Assembly: GCA_963210315.1 (NCBI GenBank) | Contig: OY723282.1 | Span: 496,001-560,000 of the forward strand | Length of the DNA stretch: 64,000 bases | From: Rhynchopus euleeides | Taxonomy: Eukaryota; Euglenozoa; Diplonemea; Diplonemida; Diplonemidae | Direction: 5' to 3' | Part shown: in pieces, positions 9,272 through 18,792 of the stretch | Layout of the letters: every line of letters starts with the position of its first letter | Numbering within the stretch: position 1 is the stretch's first letter | The notes under the pieces: model-generated | The model's database searches: none | The model's input: only the letters and a program-made list of their open reading frames with translations | What the model was told of the DNA's origin: nothing | Position numbers and translations under genes: made by a program

Positions 9272-10617
9272 CAAACCCAAGCGACCAGCGAGTAGCGAGG
9301 CTCGCAACGAGGGGTGGCAGGGCAGGCCTCCTGGGGTGCAGGGGTGGGGGCAGCGCAATGGCGAGCTACTCCCCGTCCTCCTGTTCCTCCTCGGGCCTCA
9401 CGTCGCACACAGCCTGCACGCTGGCAGACCCTCTGCCGGGTGTGAAGACCCACCTCCCGCAGCGGCTGAATGCAATGCCGTCCCCTTGTGAGGGCACTGT
9501 CCCCAAGGGCTCCAAGGTGCTGAGGCGGAGCAGGCGGGAGTGGTCCAAAGAGGACACCGCCACAACGTCGTTCCGACCCGACACGGCGACCAAGTAGGCG
9601 CCGACGTCAAGTTCGACGGTGCGCAGGCAGCTGAGGGAGGCTGTGCACCACACCTTCACAGTCATATTTTCAGAGCAGGAGACCAAGAGCTGTTCGTCTT
9701 CGGTCAAGGCGATGTGGTGCACCGATGACGCGTGGTCATCCAGGGTGCCGGTGTGGGCGAGGGAGCTGATGTCATACACGCGGATAGTGCTGTCGCCTGA
9801 CCCGGTGAAGATCCTCGTGGTTGAAGCTGAAATACCGAGCACAGCATCGCTGTGTCCATCATCAAGCACCGTGGCGTTCGGCGGATCTTCCATATCCCAG
9901 ACACGCACTCTTCCACTCACATTTCCCGACACGAAACGCCCGCAGTGTGTCCACGCTGCGCCCCAAACCCCTCCATCATCCTTGAGATCCCATGCCTGTT
10001 CCCATGTTGCTGTCCGCCACACACAGGTGTCGTTCTCTGAGCATGTTGCCAGCCATGTCCCGCACAACGAGAATACAGACCACTTGACGTCACAGCCATG
10101 CCTGAACTCAGCCACCGTCTTCGCACTCCTCGTGTCAAAGACGGAGATCTTCCCGAACTCGTAGCCCACTGCACACAGCGTGCCACACCTCGAAAGTGCG
10201 ATGCACCTGGCAGTATTGTTGGTCTGGGTAGGGTAGACATGCGGTGCCATGACTTCAGGCCAGCGCTGGACCAGCTGCACACCATCCCCGTCCTCCAGAC
10301 CCGTGTTGGCAACGCGCTCTTCATCGTCCAGCTCCTCTTCACACCCTTCGATGCGGACCGCCAGCCCTGCAGCCTCCCGGTCTGCTTTAACGGAACCTGC
10401 GAACATCTCCTCTAAGGCATCTATTTTCAGGCCGAGCACAGTCCCGCCATCTGAAACACCGATGACACAGCTGCGCCCGCTGTCGACATGCCGCACTGTC
10501 ACATCCATTTGGCCCCACTCCCACGACCGCACGATGCACCTGCACAGGCTGTTGGGTGCGAGCACTCGACACTGCTGCCAAAGCCAAAAGGGGAGGGTGG
10601 ACAACACAAAGCCAAAG
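9272..10617 (-). repeat. Segmental duplication, copy B (WD40 gene unit)
   Basis: Second copy of the unit at 4707-6068, in the same orientation. Shared sequence begins in the 3' flank (CAAACCCAAGCGA) and ends about 110 bp upstream of the start codon, after GACAACACAAAGCCAAAG. Flanks beyond these points are unrelated to those of copy A. Confidence 0.9.
9366..10508 (-). CDS. WD40 repeat protein with ubiquitin-like N-terminus, copy B
   Basis: A 380-residue paralogue of the protein at 4802-5959, with the same ubiquitin-like N-terminus and about seven propeller blades. Differences are spread through the blades (for example SGDSTIRVYDISSLAHTG against SGDGTIRVYDLNTLTHTD), and the N-terminal 80 residues are essentially unchanged. 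The frame is intact. Both copies keep the closing REEEQ-type acidic tail. The conserved frame with amino-acid substitutions suggests both copies are functional genes and not one gene plus a relic. ATG 10508 corresponds to ATG 5959 in copy A. Function is not recognised beyond a scaffold fold. Confidence 0.82.
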   Translation of the reverse strand: MDVTVRHVDSGRSCVIGVSDGGTVLGLKIDALEEMFAGSVKADREAAGLAVRIEGCEEELDDEERVANTGLEDGDGVQLVQRWPEVMAPHVYPTQTNNTARCIALSRCGTLCAVGYEFGKISVFDTRSAKTVAEFRHGCDVKWSVFSLCGTWLATCSENDTCVWRTATWEQAWDLKDDGGVWGAAWTHCGRFVSGNVSGRVRVWDMEDPPNATVLDDGHSDAVLGISASTTRIFTGSGDSTIRVYDISSLAHTGTLDDHASSVHHIALTEDEQLLVSCSENMTVKVWCTASLSCLRTVELDVGAYLVAVSGRNDVVAVSSLDHSRLLRLSTLEPLGTVPSQGDGIAFSRCGRWVFTPGRGSASVQAVCDVRPEEEQEDGE

Positions 10618-11223
10618 AGCGGGTCTGGGTGTCAGAAGTGAAGGCAAGGTAACTCTCCACCTGACCCCCAATCACCTCACCCTGCAGCACGCTCTCTCTG
10701 TCAGATATCGCCTCGCCGTGTGTTGTGCTGGTGCGACCTGCACTCAACGGGGGCCTTCGTTCAGTGATCACTGAAGGCAGGGAAACAGAGTTTCAAAACA
10801 CCGCACTCAGGGTGAAACGGAAGACACGGCACACACACAGACAGAGGTGATGTTCATCATTGGTGCGAAGACCCACCTGTGGAGAGTGGCGTTGCCTGCT
10901 CGGGGTCTGTGACAAGGGCACGGGTTACTGAGCCTCCCCCTGGCAAAGCGGCACCGGCATCCCCCCCCCCCCCCCCTCCAAAAGCAGAATCACGTGGCAG
11001 ATGTGGATGTGGTGGAGAGCACACCAAAGGCCCAGACAGGTGGGGGCAGGGGAGGGGGGGTTTGATCGTCGAGAGTGAATGGAAAAGTAAATCTCCCAGC
11101 ACCTTCTCGCAATGTCAGTCCTTTTTGTAGTCACCACACCAGATATGTTGTACAAGGCAGATCAATGCACAATGGGAGGGGACAAGAATGATCACCCTTC
11201 GCGCGAGGGGGGGGGGGGGGGTA
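10618..11223. other. Intergenic spacer with repeat C
   Basis: No gene seen. Contains the short palindrome TTCAGTGATCACTGAA near 10760, a C tract at about 10963-10977, the best preserved copy of repeat C (about 11059-11160), and a G tract that immediately precedes the TA at the left end of the foldback element. Confidence 0.6.
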
Positions 11224-12370
11224 GGGGGGGTCAAATGCCACCCTTTTACGTGGACAAACACGATTTTTCAAAAAACCGGCGCAGAGGCCCCAAAGCCCCC
11301 GTAAACCCTCCAAACCCCCCCAGATCGGTCCGGAAACCCATCGAACCCCACTTTTCCACCATTCCGGGCACCTCAGGTGCCCGAATTGGGGTACCTAAAT
11401 TTTGTGCCACCGTTTGGTACCGTACAGTGCCACTGTGTGGGAGGTTGGAAAAGAAAATGCCCCAACACACCACATCTGAGGGTTGCAATGCATGTTGCTT
11501 GCCAACCACGTCATCCGGTGGGTGTCAGGCGCTATGTAGGTGGCATTAGCCAGGTCTTCGATGTGTTCTGGCTTGTATATATACCTCCCTGCCACCATGC
11601 ACCGGGAGGCTGCCTGTAGGTACGGAACAGTCCAGATGGTCGTGTGATTCCTGTGCAGCAGTGCTCCACAACCGGGATGTGTTGACAACGACTGTTGCAA
11701 CACGAGCTGTACATTCCGGGAACACATGAAGTGCGCTGTCGTGGTACCCATTGTGCCAGAATTGGTAGTTGCTGCGGTCTACTTTGCCTGGCCCAAGAGC
11801 ACTGGTACTGAACGGTGCAATATGCGTGGCGAGGTGAATACAACGGAAGCGCGCAAAGTCAATACAGCTCTCGGATGGCGGGTGGTGGTGCCACTAGTGT
11901 GTGACGTTCACTCGAGGATACAACGCATCACAATGAATCAGCAACCGTGGACCGAGTACAATACGCTCTCTGTGGCTGGTGTGGGGGACAAAGGCAGTGC
12001 CTGTGCCGCAGGCAGGGAGGTATATATACAAGCCAGAACACATCGAAGACCTGGCTAATGCCACCTACATAGCGCCTGACACCCACCGGATGACGTGGTT
12101 GGCAAGCAACATGCATTGCAACCCTCAGATGTGGTGTGTTGGGGCATTTTCTTTTCCAACCTCCCACACAGTGGCACTGTACGGTACCAAACGGTGGCAC
12201 AAAATTTAGGTACCCCAATTCGGGCACCTGAGGTGCCCGGAATGGTGGAAAAGTGGGGTTCGATGGGTTTCCGGACCGATCTGGGGGGGTTTGGAGGGTT
12301 TACGGGGGCTTTGGGGCCTCTGCGCCGGTTTTTTGAAAAATCGTGTTTGTCACCCCCATTTGACCCCCCC
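11224..12370. mobile_element. Complete foldback/MITE-like element with ~360 bp TIRs
   Basis: A 1147 bp non-autonomous element. Left arm 11224-11593 and right arm 12011-12370 are near-perfect inverted repeats; the main difference is about 10 bp near the left tip. The middle (11594-12010) is about 417 bp with no convincing gene. Both tips read GGGGGGGTCAAATG inward and are flanked by TA, as expected for a TA target-site duplication. The target sits inside a G tract. The same tip and TA are seen in the partial copy at 1-144. The arms contain the inner palindrome CACCTGAGGTG. Confidence 0.92.
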
Positions 12371-13877
12371 TAGGGGGGGGGGGTCTGCAATCGATCCCAT
12401 CCGATTGCAGACCGAGGTGAAATCGTACTCCTTTCGCTTTATTATAGACACCCTGTCCAGCAACTGTGGGAGAACAGTTCGGGACTACTTTTTGTTGAGC
12501 GCACACTTGCTGTCTCGAGGCTGTGCTGAGGCCCTGTGAAGTGGCATGAAGGTGCTAATATAAAAGCTTCAGTCGTACGATTTCCTTCGTTACTTCGCGA
12601 CTTCGCTACGCTTCGTCGCTCGTAACTAGTGAAACAAAAGTACTGAACTGGAAGGCTTATGGCCTTTTCGAAAAGGCTATACAGCAGACAAGCACAGGGG
12701 GATCGCTTTCGTGCAGGAGCAGGGATGGCTTGGGCGCTGGTTCGTTACCTGTGCGGGGTACATGGGTGAAACATGCGCTGCCATCAGTCTTCTTTGCTAG
12801 AGACCAGGAGCCTGGTTAACGCACAAAAAAAAAGACCCCCTCCCAGCCTGCGAGCCTGCAAGCACTCGTTGGGCGGTCTTCAAATGATTGAGCATCGCAA
12901 ACAAGAACAGGGGGGTGGGGTGTCAGGACAGGCGAGGGCAGTGCCGGCCGAGAATGGGCATACGTATGGGTATTCATACGTATGCAGATTCTGGATGTTC
13001 CGGAGAATCTGGAGTGGGGAGGACATGCATCAGCAAACGCCTCCACCTGGGTTGGCAGTCTTTCTAAAAGTGTCCGGGTGAGGGATTCCAAGCATCACCG
13101 CATACCAAACTAGGGCTTAGCACAGGTCAAATCGGTGTGGAAAACCGCTTGAAAAATATCGCCGCGAACTGGAGGCTTTGAACAACATCGAGGGGGGGAA
13201 AAGGTCATGTGGCCTGGCATCAAGAATGGAAAGATGGGTGAGTCTGACGAAACACAGGAACCACACTTCACGAAAATAGAACATTATATTCTTCTCGCAC
13301 GTTCATTCATGGTGCGCTGACATGCATTGCACGACGCTGGAAGAGCTGTCAGACGCCCTGCCCCTTTCTGTGTATCGAACGACCTCACGTTCCCATCTCA
13401 TCTACTCCTTCAAACATCAAGGTCACAGACAAGTTGGGTGGTGGAAGCTCGAACGTATCAAATGAGGAAAGAAGGAAACACAGTTGGTGTTGCAGAAAAC
13501 GCTTCACACAATATACACACGAACTCTGCACAAGTACGCGAGAACGACGCAAGTCGGGTTTCCGCGGGTTTGCGGGTTCTGTAGCACCAACAGTGGGGGT
13601 CTTCGCTGGTGGTGTTATCCTTCGTCAATTTTCGTCAGTTTTTAACCATTTCAACTGGAAATGCACCAAAATGCACTAACGACCACCCCGTAGCGAAGAC
13701 CCCCAGTTCCTTTGATTCGCTAGCATTAGATCTTCTACACCAACATGTGATGGCGGTGCTGGTGACAACACAGAACCGAGGCCATCGTCGACACAGGACA
13801 GTCTGACAGACAAGATATAAACGCACTGGCGTGGTGGGACCATATGACTGGATGCGGAGCAAGTCACCGCCAATGCA
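12371..13877. other. Intergenic spacer; hairpin at 12382-12413
   Basis: No gene seen in 1.5 kb. Immediately right of the foldback element is a hairpin with perfect 12 bp arms (GGTCTGCAATCG at 12382-12393 and its complement at 12402-12413). The stretch 12585-12630 is rich in CTTCG/CTTCGCTAC words. The rest has moderate GC and only short open frames. Confidence 0.55.
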
Positions 13878-15644
13878 CTACACATGCACGGCAAGGGGGG
13901 ACATGTTACCCAGTGTTCTGAACTTGCGGCACACATGTGCCTCATGAACACCTGCAAGTGCAGCTGCCGCATCCGGGCTGGCGCCTTCCAGATACGCACG
14001 CACCGCAGAGTTGTAAGGCACCCAGACGTCTGTTACTTTCCCGATCTCGTACATCCATTCGGCAGCAGTGGTGGCTGCCTCTTCGGTCACCCTCAGCTCG
14101 TACACACGGCACATGCTGCTCTGCAGGGCGTCACGCAGCCCATGCACATCCGACTTCACGAGACGCACCAGGCGTGGCACCAGCAGGAGGATGTGCTCGA
14201 GCTCCACATCCTGCCGCAACCCTGCGTTGCACAACACGTCGATCCCGAAGGCACGCGCAGCACGCTCCATCCCACACGCCAGCATGGGCAGCGTCCCCAG
14301 CAGGTTGAACCGCCGCATCTCAGCACACCCCATGTCCCCGCAGTGCACACGCCCCGAGGCTGCGCCCATGGTGACACACAACGTGCCCCCTGCACGTGTG
14401 TGCCATTCGTCGCCCTGCATCGCCCGCATGGCACACTGCATCGCGCTGGTTGCCGCAGCCGCATGCGTCATGCACATACGGGATGCGTTGAACGATGCCA
14501 GAATGCGGTCACCGATGAACACGTCCACCAGCCCGCGCCGTGCCTCCACCGCAGACATCATTGTGCCCAACAGCAGCTCGAAGAACGACGTGAAGCTAGG
14601 CAGCTGTTCCAGGTGCGCCAGTGCGTCGCATATGTTCACAGCTATCATCGTGGCACGCACACCCCTCAGCACCCCCAGGGATCTCGTGACCACAAGCACC
14701 TCCTGCTCCTGGGCATCGCTGCTGACTGACGACATGATGGAGCCATCCTGTGACTCGCTGTCTGTGGGGCACTCGTCATGATGCACAGGCAGGCACGACT
14801 TCGGGAGGTAGGGCCGGTACGCACGCAGGTTCTGCTCCAGACACTGCAACGCTTCGTGCATCGCTGCAGGCAGCCGCCTCTCCGCCTCCGCCTCCTGCAG
14901 CATCTCCGCCACGGTGTCGACGTCGTACCCCGCCAGCAGCTGTGCAATCGCCTCCACAGTCTTAATGGTGTGCGCCATGGCCGCCTGCTCCTTCCGCGCC
15001 GCCACTGCGAAGCCATGCGTCGTCATATAATCGACCAGAATCACACCCACTGACAGGAAGATGTCGGACGCCACCTCGCCCAACGGGACGGGGCAAGGGG
15101 GTGTCGCACATCTGGCAGGATCTTGCATGTGTTCATATCGCTGCGAGGTGGGTGCTGACCCGGGGATGTCAAACAGCCCGAAGCGCCACTTCGCCTCTGC
15201 GCCGCACAACACAACCCACGCGGCGGCAACCGCCATCAGCGCGTTGGTGAAACACGCCTTGAGACCCAGCACCAGCGACAGGTCCCCGATCACGACAAAC
15301 ACAGGCCACATGGGCGATCTCCCCACGGCCCGCCTGTTCAGATCCATGGTGATAAACCCCAGCTGCATCAGCGCAATCAGGATGCAGGCTCTGTGCCGTG
15401 CAATGTGCATCCCAGCAACGCACATCAGTATGATGGCGACATACACGGCTATAAAGTAGGCATGCGTGATGTGCTGCAGGGGCCAGGCATCTGAGGTCGC
15501 ACCCGCATACACAGACACAATTGGAAGCGCCATGCACGCGAATACAAACACCAGACGCCTGTCACTCCGCGCCTTGCCCTGCAGCTTTCCCCCCATCGAT
15601 ATAACGTGTTCGAACCATGCTGCAGCTGCAGCCTGCAGGCCCAT
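13878..15644 (-). CDS. Membrane pseudo-cyclase: cyclase-type membrane module fused to a degenerate cyclase domain
   Basis: A 588-residue protein. Residues 1-285 match the membrane module of the adenylate cyclases at 34407 and 44628: MGLQAAAAAWFEHVISMGG, several hydrophobic segments (about 32-210), then the linker helix AAMAHTIKTVEAIA and NLRAYRPYLP. The active catalytic domain found in those genes is missing. After an acidic linker (290-325) comes a degenerate class III cyclase fold (about 328-520). It keeps VDVFIGDRI (GD at the second metal position) but has no first metal Asp, no Lys/Asp adenine pair and no Asn/Arg pair. The C-terminus (EWMYEIGKVTD, 529-539) matches the end of the giant sensor at 50269. 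Catalysis is unlikely; a regulatory or dimerisation role is inferred. Start ATG 15644 is conserved with the paralogues, and the 5' flank is also shared. Confidence 0.8.
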   Translation of the reverse strand: MGLQAAAAAWFEHVISMGGKLQGKARSDRRLVFVFACMALPIVSVYAGATSDAWPLQHITHAYFIAVYVAIILMCVAGMHIARHRACILIALMQLGFITMDLNRRAVGRSPMWPVFVVIGDLSLVLGLKACFTNALMAVAAAWVVLCGAEAKWRFGLFDIPGSAPTSQRYEHMQDPARCATPPCPVPLGEVASDIFLSVGVILVDYMTTHGFAVAARKEQAAMAHTIKTVEAIAQLLAGYDVDTVAEMLQEAEAERRLPAAMHEALQCLEQNLRAYRPYLPKSCLPVHHDECPTDSESQDGSIMSSVSSDAQEQEVLVVTRSLGVLRGVRATMIAVNICDALAHLEQLPSFTSFFELLLGTMMSAVEARRGLVDVFIGDRILASFNASRMCMTHAAAATSAMQCAMRAMQGDEWHTRAGGTLCVTMGAASGRVHCGDMGCAEMRRFNLLGTLPMLACGMERAARAFGIDVLCNAGLRQDVELEHILLLVPRLVRLVKSDVHGLRDALQSSMCRVYELRVTEEAATTAAEWMYEIGKVTDVWVPYNSAVRAYLEGASPDAAAALAGVHEAHVCRKFRTLGNMSPLAVHV

Positions 15645-16296
15645 CCCACCAAACCTGCCTCGATATGCTGGGTTGTGCCGCGGGGGGAGGGATGGGGGAT
15701 GTGTGCGTGTGTACAACAGACCCCTCGGAGCGAAAAGCCAAAAATGCAACCGGGTGAATCGCAACGAGACAAGAGGGGAGGAGGGAGGGAGGGTGTCTTG
15801 ACTAAACCTGGGCGGGGAGGGAGGGGCGGTGGCAGCACCGCCCACCCCTCCCCCCCCTCCCCCTCCGTCTTTCTCACATGCTGAGGCATGGGTTACTCTA
15901 AAGGGAGGGCTCTGGAAAGAAGGCGCCGTACACATAGACCCACACACACACACACCGTGAATCTCTTTATGGGGTATAGTGCAGAGCACCACCGAGCAGC
16001 ACTGCTCTGGGTGGGTGGCCTCCACCGACACACACAGCACCCCACCCCCACACACACCTCCTCCCCGTGACATCTGACATCGCTTGGGAGGGTCTTCTTA
16101 CAGTTTGACACAAGGGCAAAAGCCCCCCCCTCCCCCCTTTTGCATCGTCTCCCCCGGCACGGCGAGCCTCTCTTTCTCCACCCCCCCCCCCCTCCCTATA
16201 TTGTGCACGAACCGTGCAGAATCCAAATGTTGCGCCGCCCCTCTGCTGTGTGTGTAACGTGCATCTCTCCCTCCCCCCTCCCACTCTTGGCACTTT
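15645..16296. other. Intergenic spacer, pyrimidine-rich on the sense strand
   Basis: No gene seen. The first 40 bases are nearly identical to the leader of the cyclase gene at 34407-36608 (36609-36645). The remainder is G-rich (plus strand) low complexity, CA repeats (about 15935-15955) and C tracts near 16120-16196. Confidence 0.55.
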
Positions 16297-18792
16297 TCAC
16301 TCTTGGTGGAATAGGTCCTTCCTCCGTGACACTGTGAGGAGGGTGTTGTGGAGGCGCTTCGTCGCTTCGGGGATGGGCACGGTGTTCTGAGCGTCTGCGA
16401 TGGTGAAGGAGCTGTAGCTCAGCCCGAAGTACCCTGCAAGGTGCTTGTAGCGGAAGTTGGACGAAGGCTTTTCCGGGCAGAAGAACTCAAACACGCCGCC
16501 CCACTGCGGGAGAAAGGACATCTGGATCAGCCCAGCCCCATGCATCGCCACCAGCACATCCGTGGTCCGCGAAATCTGCATCTGCGTGTCGAAATCATAA
16601 ATGGCGTAGTCAATGGGATGCACCACGACGCGCCTCCCCTCCACCTCCAGCCCCTCCAGCGCCCGGATCACCTCATCCTCGTTGCCAAACCGCCTCCCGA
16701 TGGCATGACCTGTTTTATAGTTGCGCCGCACGATCAGCGAGATGGAGAGCGTGTCCTTCTTCGAGCTGAACCCGACAAGACCAAAGGCGCCCAACACAAA
16801 GTCACTCCACGCTCGGAGGGTTGTGCTGGGGGTGTGGATGCACGACTCGTGGTTGTTATAAAGCAGGGAAAGCCGGGCCGGCACGTTGAACATCGCCCGC
16901 CGGAAGCAGACGTTCTTTCCACCATACTTCTCCTTCAGGTCGGGATACCACAGGAGCTTGTGGAAGGGGGTGTAAACCCATTGCCACAGAGGGAGGTAGA
17001 ATCCCTTTGTCATCCGGTCGTGTATCACGATCTGCGTCTCGTGGAAGTCAAACCCTAGAACCGCAGCCGAGATAAACGCGTTGGTGAAGTCATGCGCGAT
17101 GTGGAACGGCGAATAATCCCCGGCCCGGGTGACGAAATACGTCGGCGTGTCGACATACACGTCGCACTTCCCCTCCGAAGCCGCGCTGCCCTCCGTGAAT
17201 GTGTCAAGCCCCTTCACAAACCAGTCTGCGATGCACTGCATGAACATCTGCTTAAACCTCCCCCGGGCTTCGTGCGGGATATCGCACCTCCCTTTCAGGG
17301 CACCCCTCTGGAAGTCGAGCCAAGGGTAATCCCGGGCATGCGGCATCTTGTCGAAGTTCAGGACAACATCCGTCGCCTCACACACCGCCGTATCGCTGGT
17401 GTGCCCCCGGATCCTCCGGGTGTGGCACGTCATACCGCTGCTGTGGATCACGCGGGACGCACCTTCCCCGTCGTCTTCCCTGCTCTCCTCGCTGTCGGAG
17501 TCGGGCCCCACACAGATGCCCAGCTTGCTCTGCTGAAACTTCACGATGCTGGGATAGGAGTATATTTCCTCACACTCCGCCCGCGACTCCCCTCCACCGG
17601 CATCGTCACCACCGCCCACCTTCTTCGAATGCTTCTGGAAGAGCGTATAATACTGCTTCTGGAAGCAGCCCACCTTGATCAGGGCGTGCGATTTGGAGGA
17701 CTCACCGCCCTCTTCGGACCCATCATCGCTCTCGCCTGCAGCCTCGGGGCTGGGGGCCTTGCAGCGCCCCTTTGCGGCGGTGTACAGCTCTGCGAGCATG
17801 CGGTTGTCCCGCCTCTGGAGCTGCGTGATGGAGTGCGGCGGGGGCATCTTCTTGGCGCCAGCCCCCTCTTCTTCTTCTGCTTCCCCATCCCCGCCTGCGG
17901 CCCCTGCGGGGGGGTCGCGCCACACGGCGTCGCTGTGCCTGCGTATGGGCCAGTTCTTCTCCGACAGCCTGCGCCGCTCCGCGAGGGCCTCGCGTTCGGT
18001 GCCACCGGGGTGTGCACGGACCTCGTTGTCCCCCACGTTGCGGATGCCGTCTCCGCCCCCCTCTATGCCGGTGGCGGCGTCGTGTCCCCTGTGGCGGTGC
18101 TTCTTTGCCGCATGGTGGCCGCGTGTGCCTCTCGCCCCGGCACTGCTGTCGGCGTTGCTGTCATCGCCCCGGCTGGCGTGGCGGCGCGGGTGGGGGCGCG
18201 GGGTTGGGTCCGCATCGGTGTCGGCATCGGCAGCGCTTTCGCTATCGCTGTCGCTGATTTCGTCGTCGTCGTCGTGGCGGCGGGCGTTGCGCCGCCCATG
18301 CCGCCCCGCGGCCCGCTTGTGGCTGGCATGCCCGGTGACGAGGAACGAGCCAGCGCCCTCTGTGCCGCCTGTATCGGCGTCGGCATCGGCGCCATGGCGG
18401 CTGCGCCCCTTGCTGTGCTGGCGGTGCCGGTGCCGCGGGGAGGGCGTGCTGCCGCCATCGCCGCTGCTGCTGCCCTCTTCTTCGGCATCATCTGCGTGAC
18501 CCTGCCGCTGGAGGGCGAGGTGCTGCTCCTGTGGGTCTGTCGAAGCCTCCGTGTCGGTGTCGGTGTCGCCAGCCTTGCGGCGGTGTGCCATCTCCGCCAC
18601 GATGATGCTGCGCATGCGTTCCACCTCACGCGGCGACGCGTTTTCAACAGTGCGGCGGAACAGCGCCAGGTCGGAGTGGCGTGCGCGTGTGGAGGACAGC
18701 CCGGGCAGGGCTGCCGTGTGCGTCAGCACGACCACCACAAGCCAGGCCACGAGGAACACGCCGCCCAGCTGCAGGGCCACCGAGGTGCGCAT
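16297..18792 (-). CDS. GT61 family glycosyltransferase, type II membrane protein
   Basis: An 831-residue Golgi/ER-type glycosyltransferase of the GT61 (DUF563) family, which includes plant beta-1,2-xylosyltransferases and animal EOGT. Residues about 8-26 form a single signal anchor (VALQLGGVFLVAWLVVVVL), followed by a very long charged, Ser/Asp/His-rich stem (about 30-440). The catalytic domain is near 480-831: TPTYFVTRAGDYSPFHIAHDF, LWYPDLKEKY, LIVRRNYKTG, DFDTQMQISRTTDVLVAMHGAGL, then GGVFEFFCPE. The HGAGL box is the family signature. The stem is far longer than usual. ATG 18792 directly precedes the anchor and has a CAG two bases upstream, a good trans-splice acceptor candidate. Sugar donor and acceptor cannot be told from sequence. 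Confidence 0.85.
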   Translation of the reverse strand: MRTSVALQLGGVFLVAWLVVVVLTHTAALPGLSSTRARHSDLALFRRTVENASPREVERMRSIIVAEMAHRRKAGDTDTDTEASTDPQEQHLALQRQGHADDAEEEGSSSGDGGSTPSPRHRHRQHSKGRSRHGADADADTGGTEGAGSFLVTGHASHKRAAGRHGRRNARRHDDDDEISDSDSESAADADTDADPTPRPHPRRHASRGDDSNADSSAGARGTRGHHAAKKHRHRGHDAATGIEGGGDGIRNVGDNEVRAHPGGTEREALAERRRLSEKNWPIRRHSDAVWRDPPAGAAGGDGEAEEEEGAGAKKMPPPHSITQLQRRDNRMLAELYTAAKGRCKAPSPEAAGESDDGSEEGGESSKSHALIKVGCFQKQYYTLFQKHSKKVGGGDDAGGGESRAECEEIYSYPSIVKFQQSKLGICVGPDSDSEESREDDGEGASRVIHSSGMTCHTRRIRGHTSDTAVCEATDVVLNFDKMPHARDYPWLDFQRGALKGRCDIPHEARGRFKQMFMQCIADWFVKGLDTFTEGSAASEGKCDVYVDTPTYFVTRAGDYSPFHIAHDFTNAFISAAVLGFDFHETQIVIHDRMTKGFYLPLWQWVYTPFHKLLWYPDLKEKYGGKNVCFRRAMFNVPARLSLLYNNHESCIHTPSTTLRAWSDFVLGAFGLVGFSSKKDTLSISLIVRRNYKTGHAIGRRFGNEDEVIRALEGLEVEGRRVVVHPIDYAIYDFDTQMQISRTTDVLVAMHGAGLIQMSFLPQWGGVFEFFCPEKPSSNFRYKHLAGYFGLSYSSFTIADAQNTVPIPEATKRLHNTLLTVSRRKDLFHQE

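Noticed and set aside
12371..13877. Possible hidden multi-exon gene in the 1.5 kb spacer
   Set aside because: No conserved protein segment and no consistent GTATGN/CAG pairs joining open frames.
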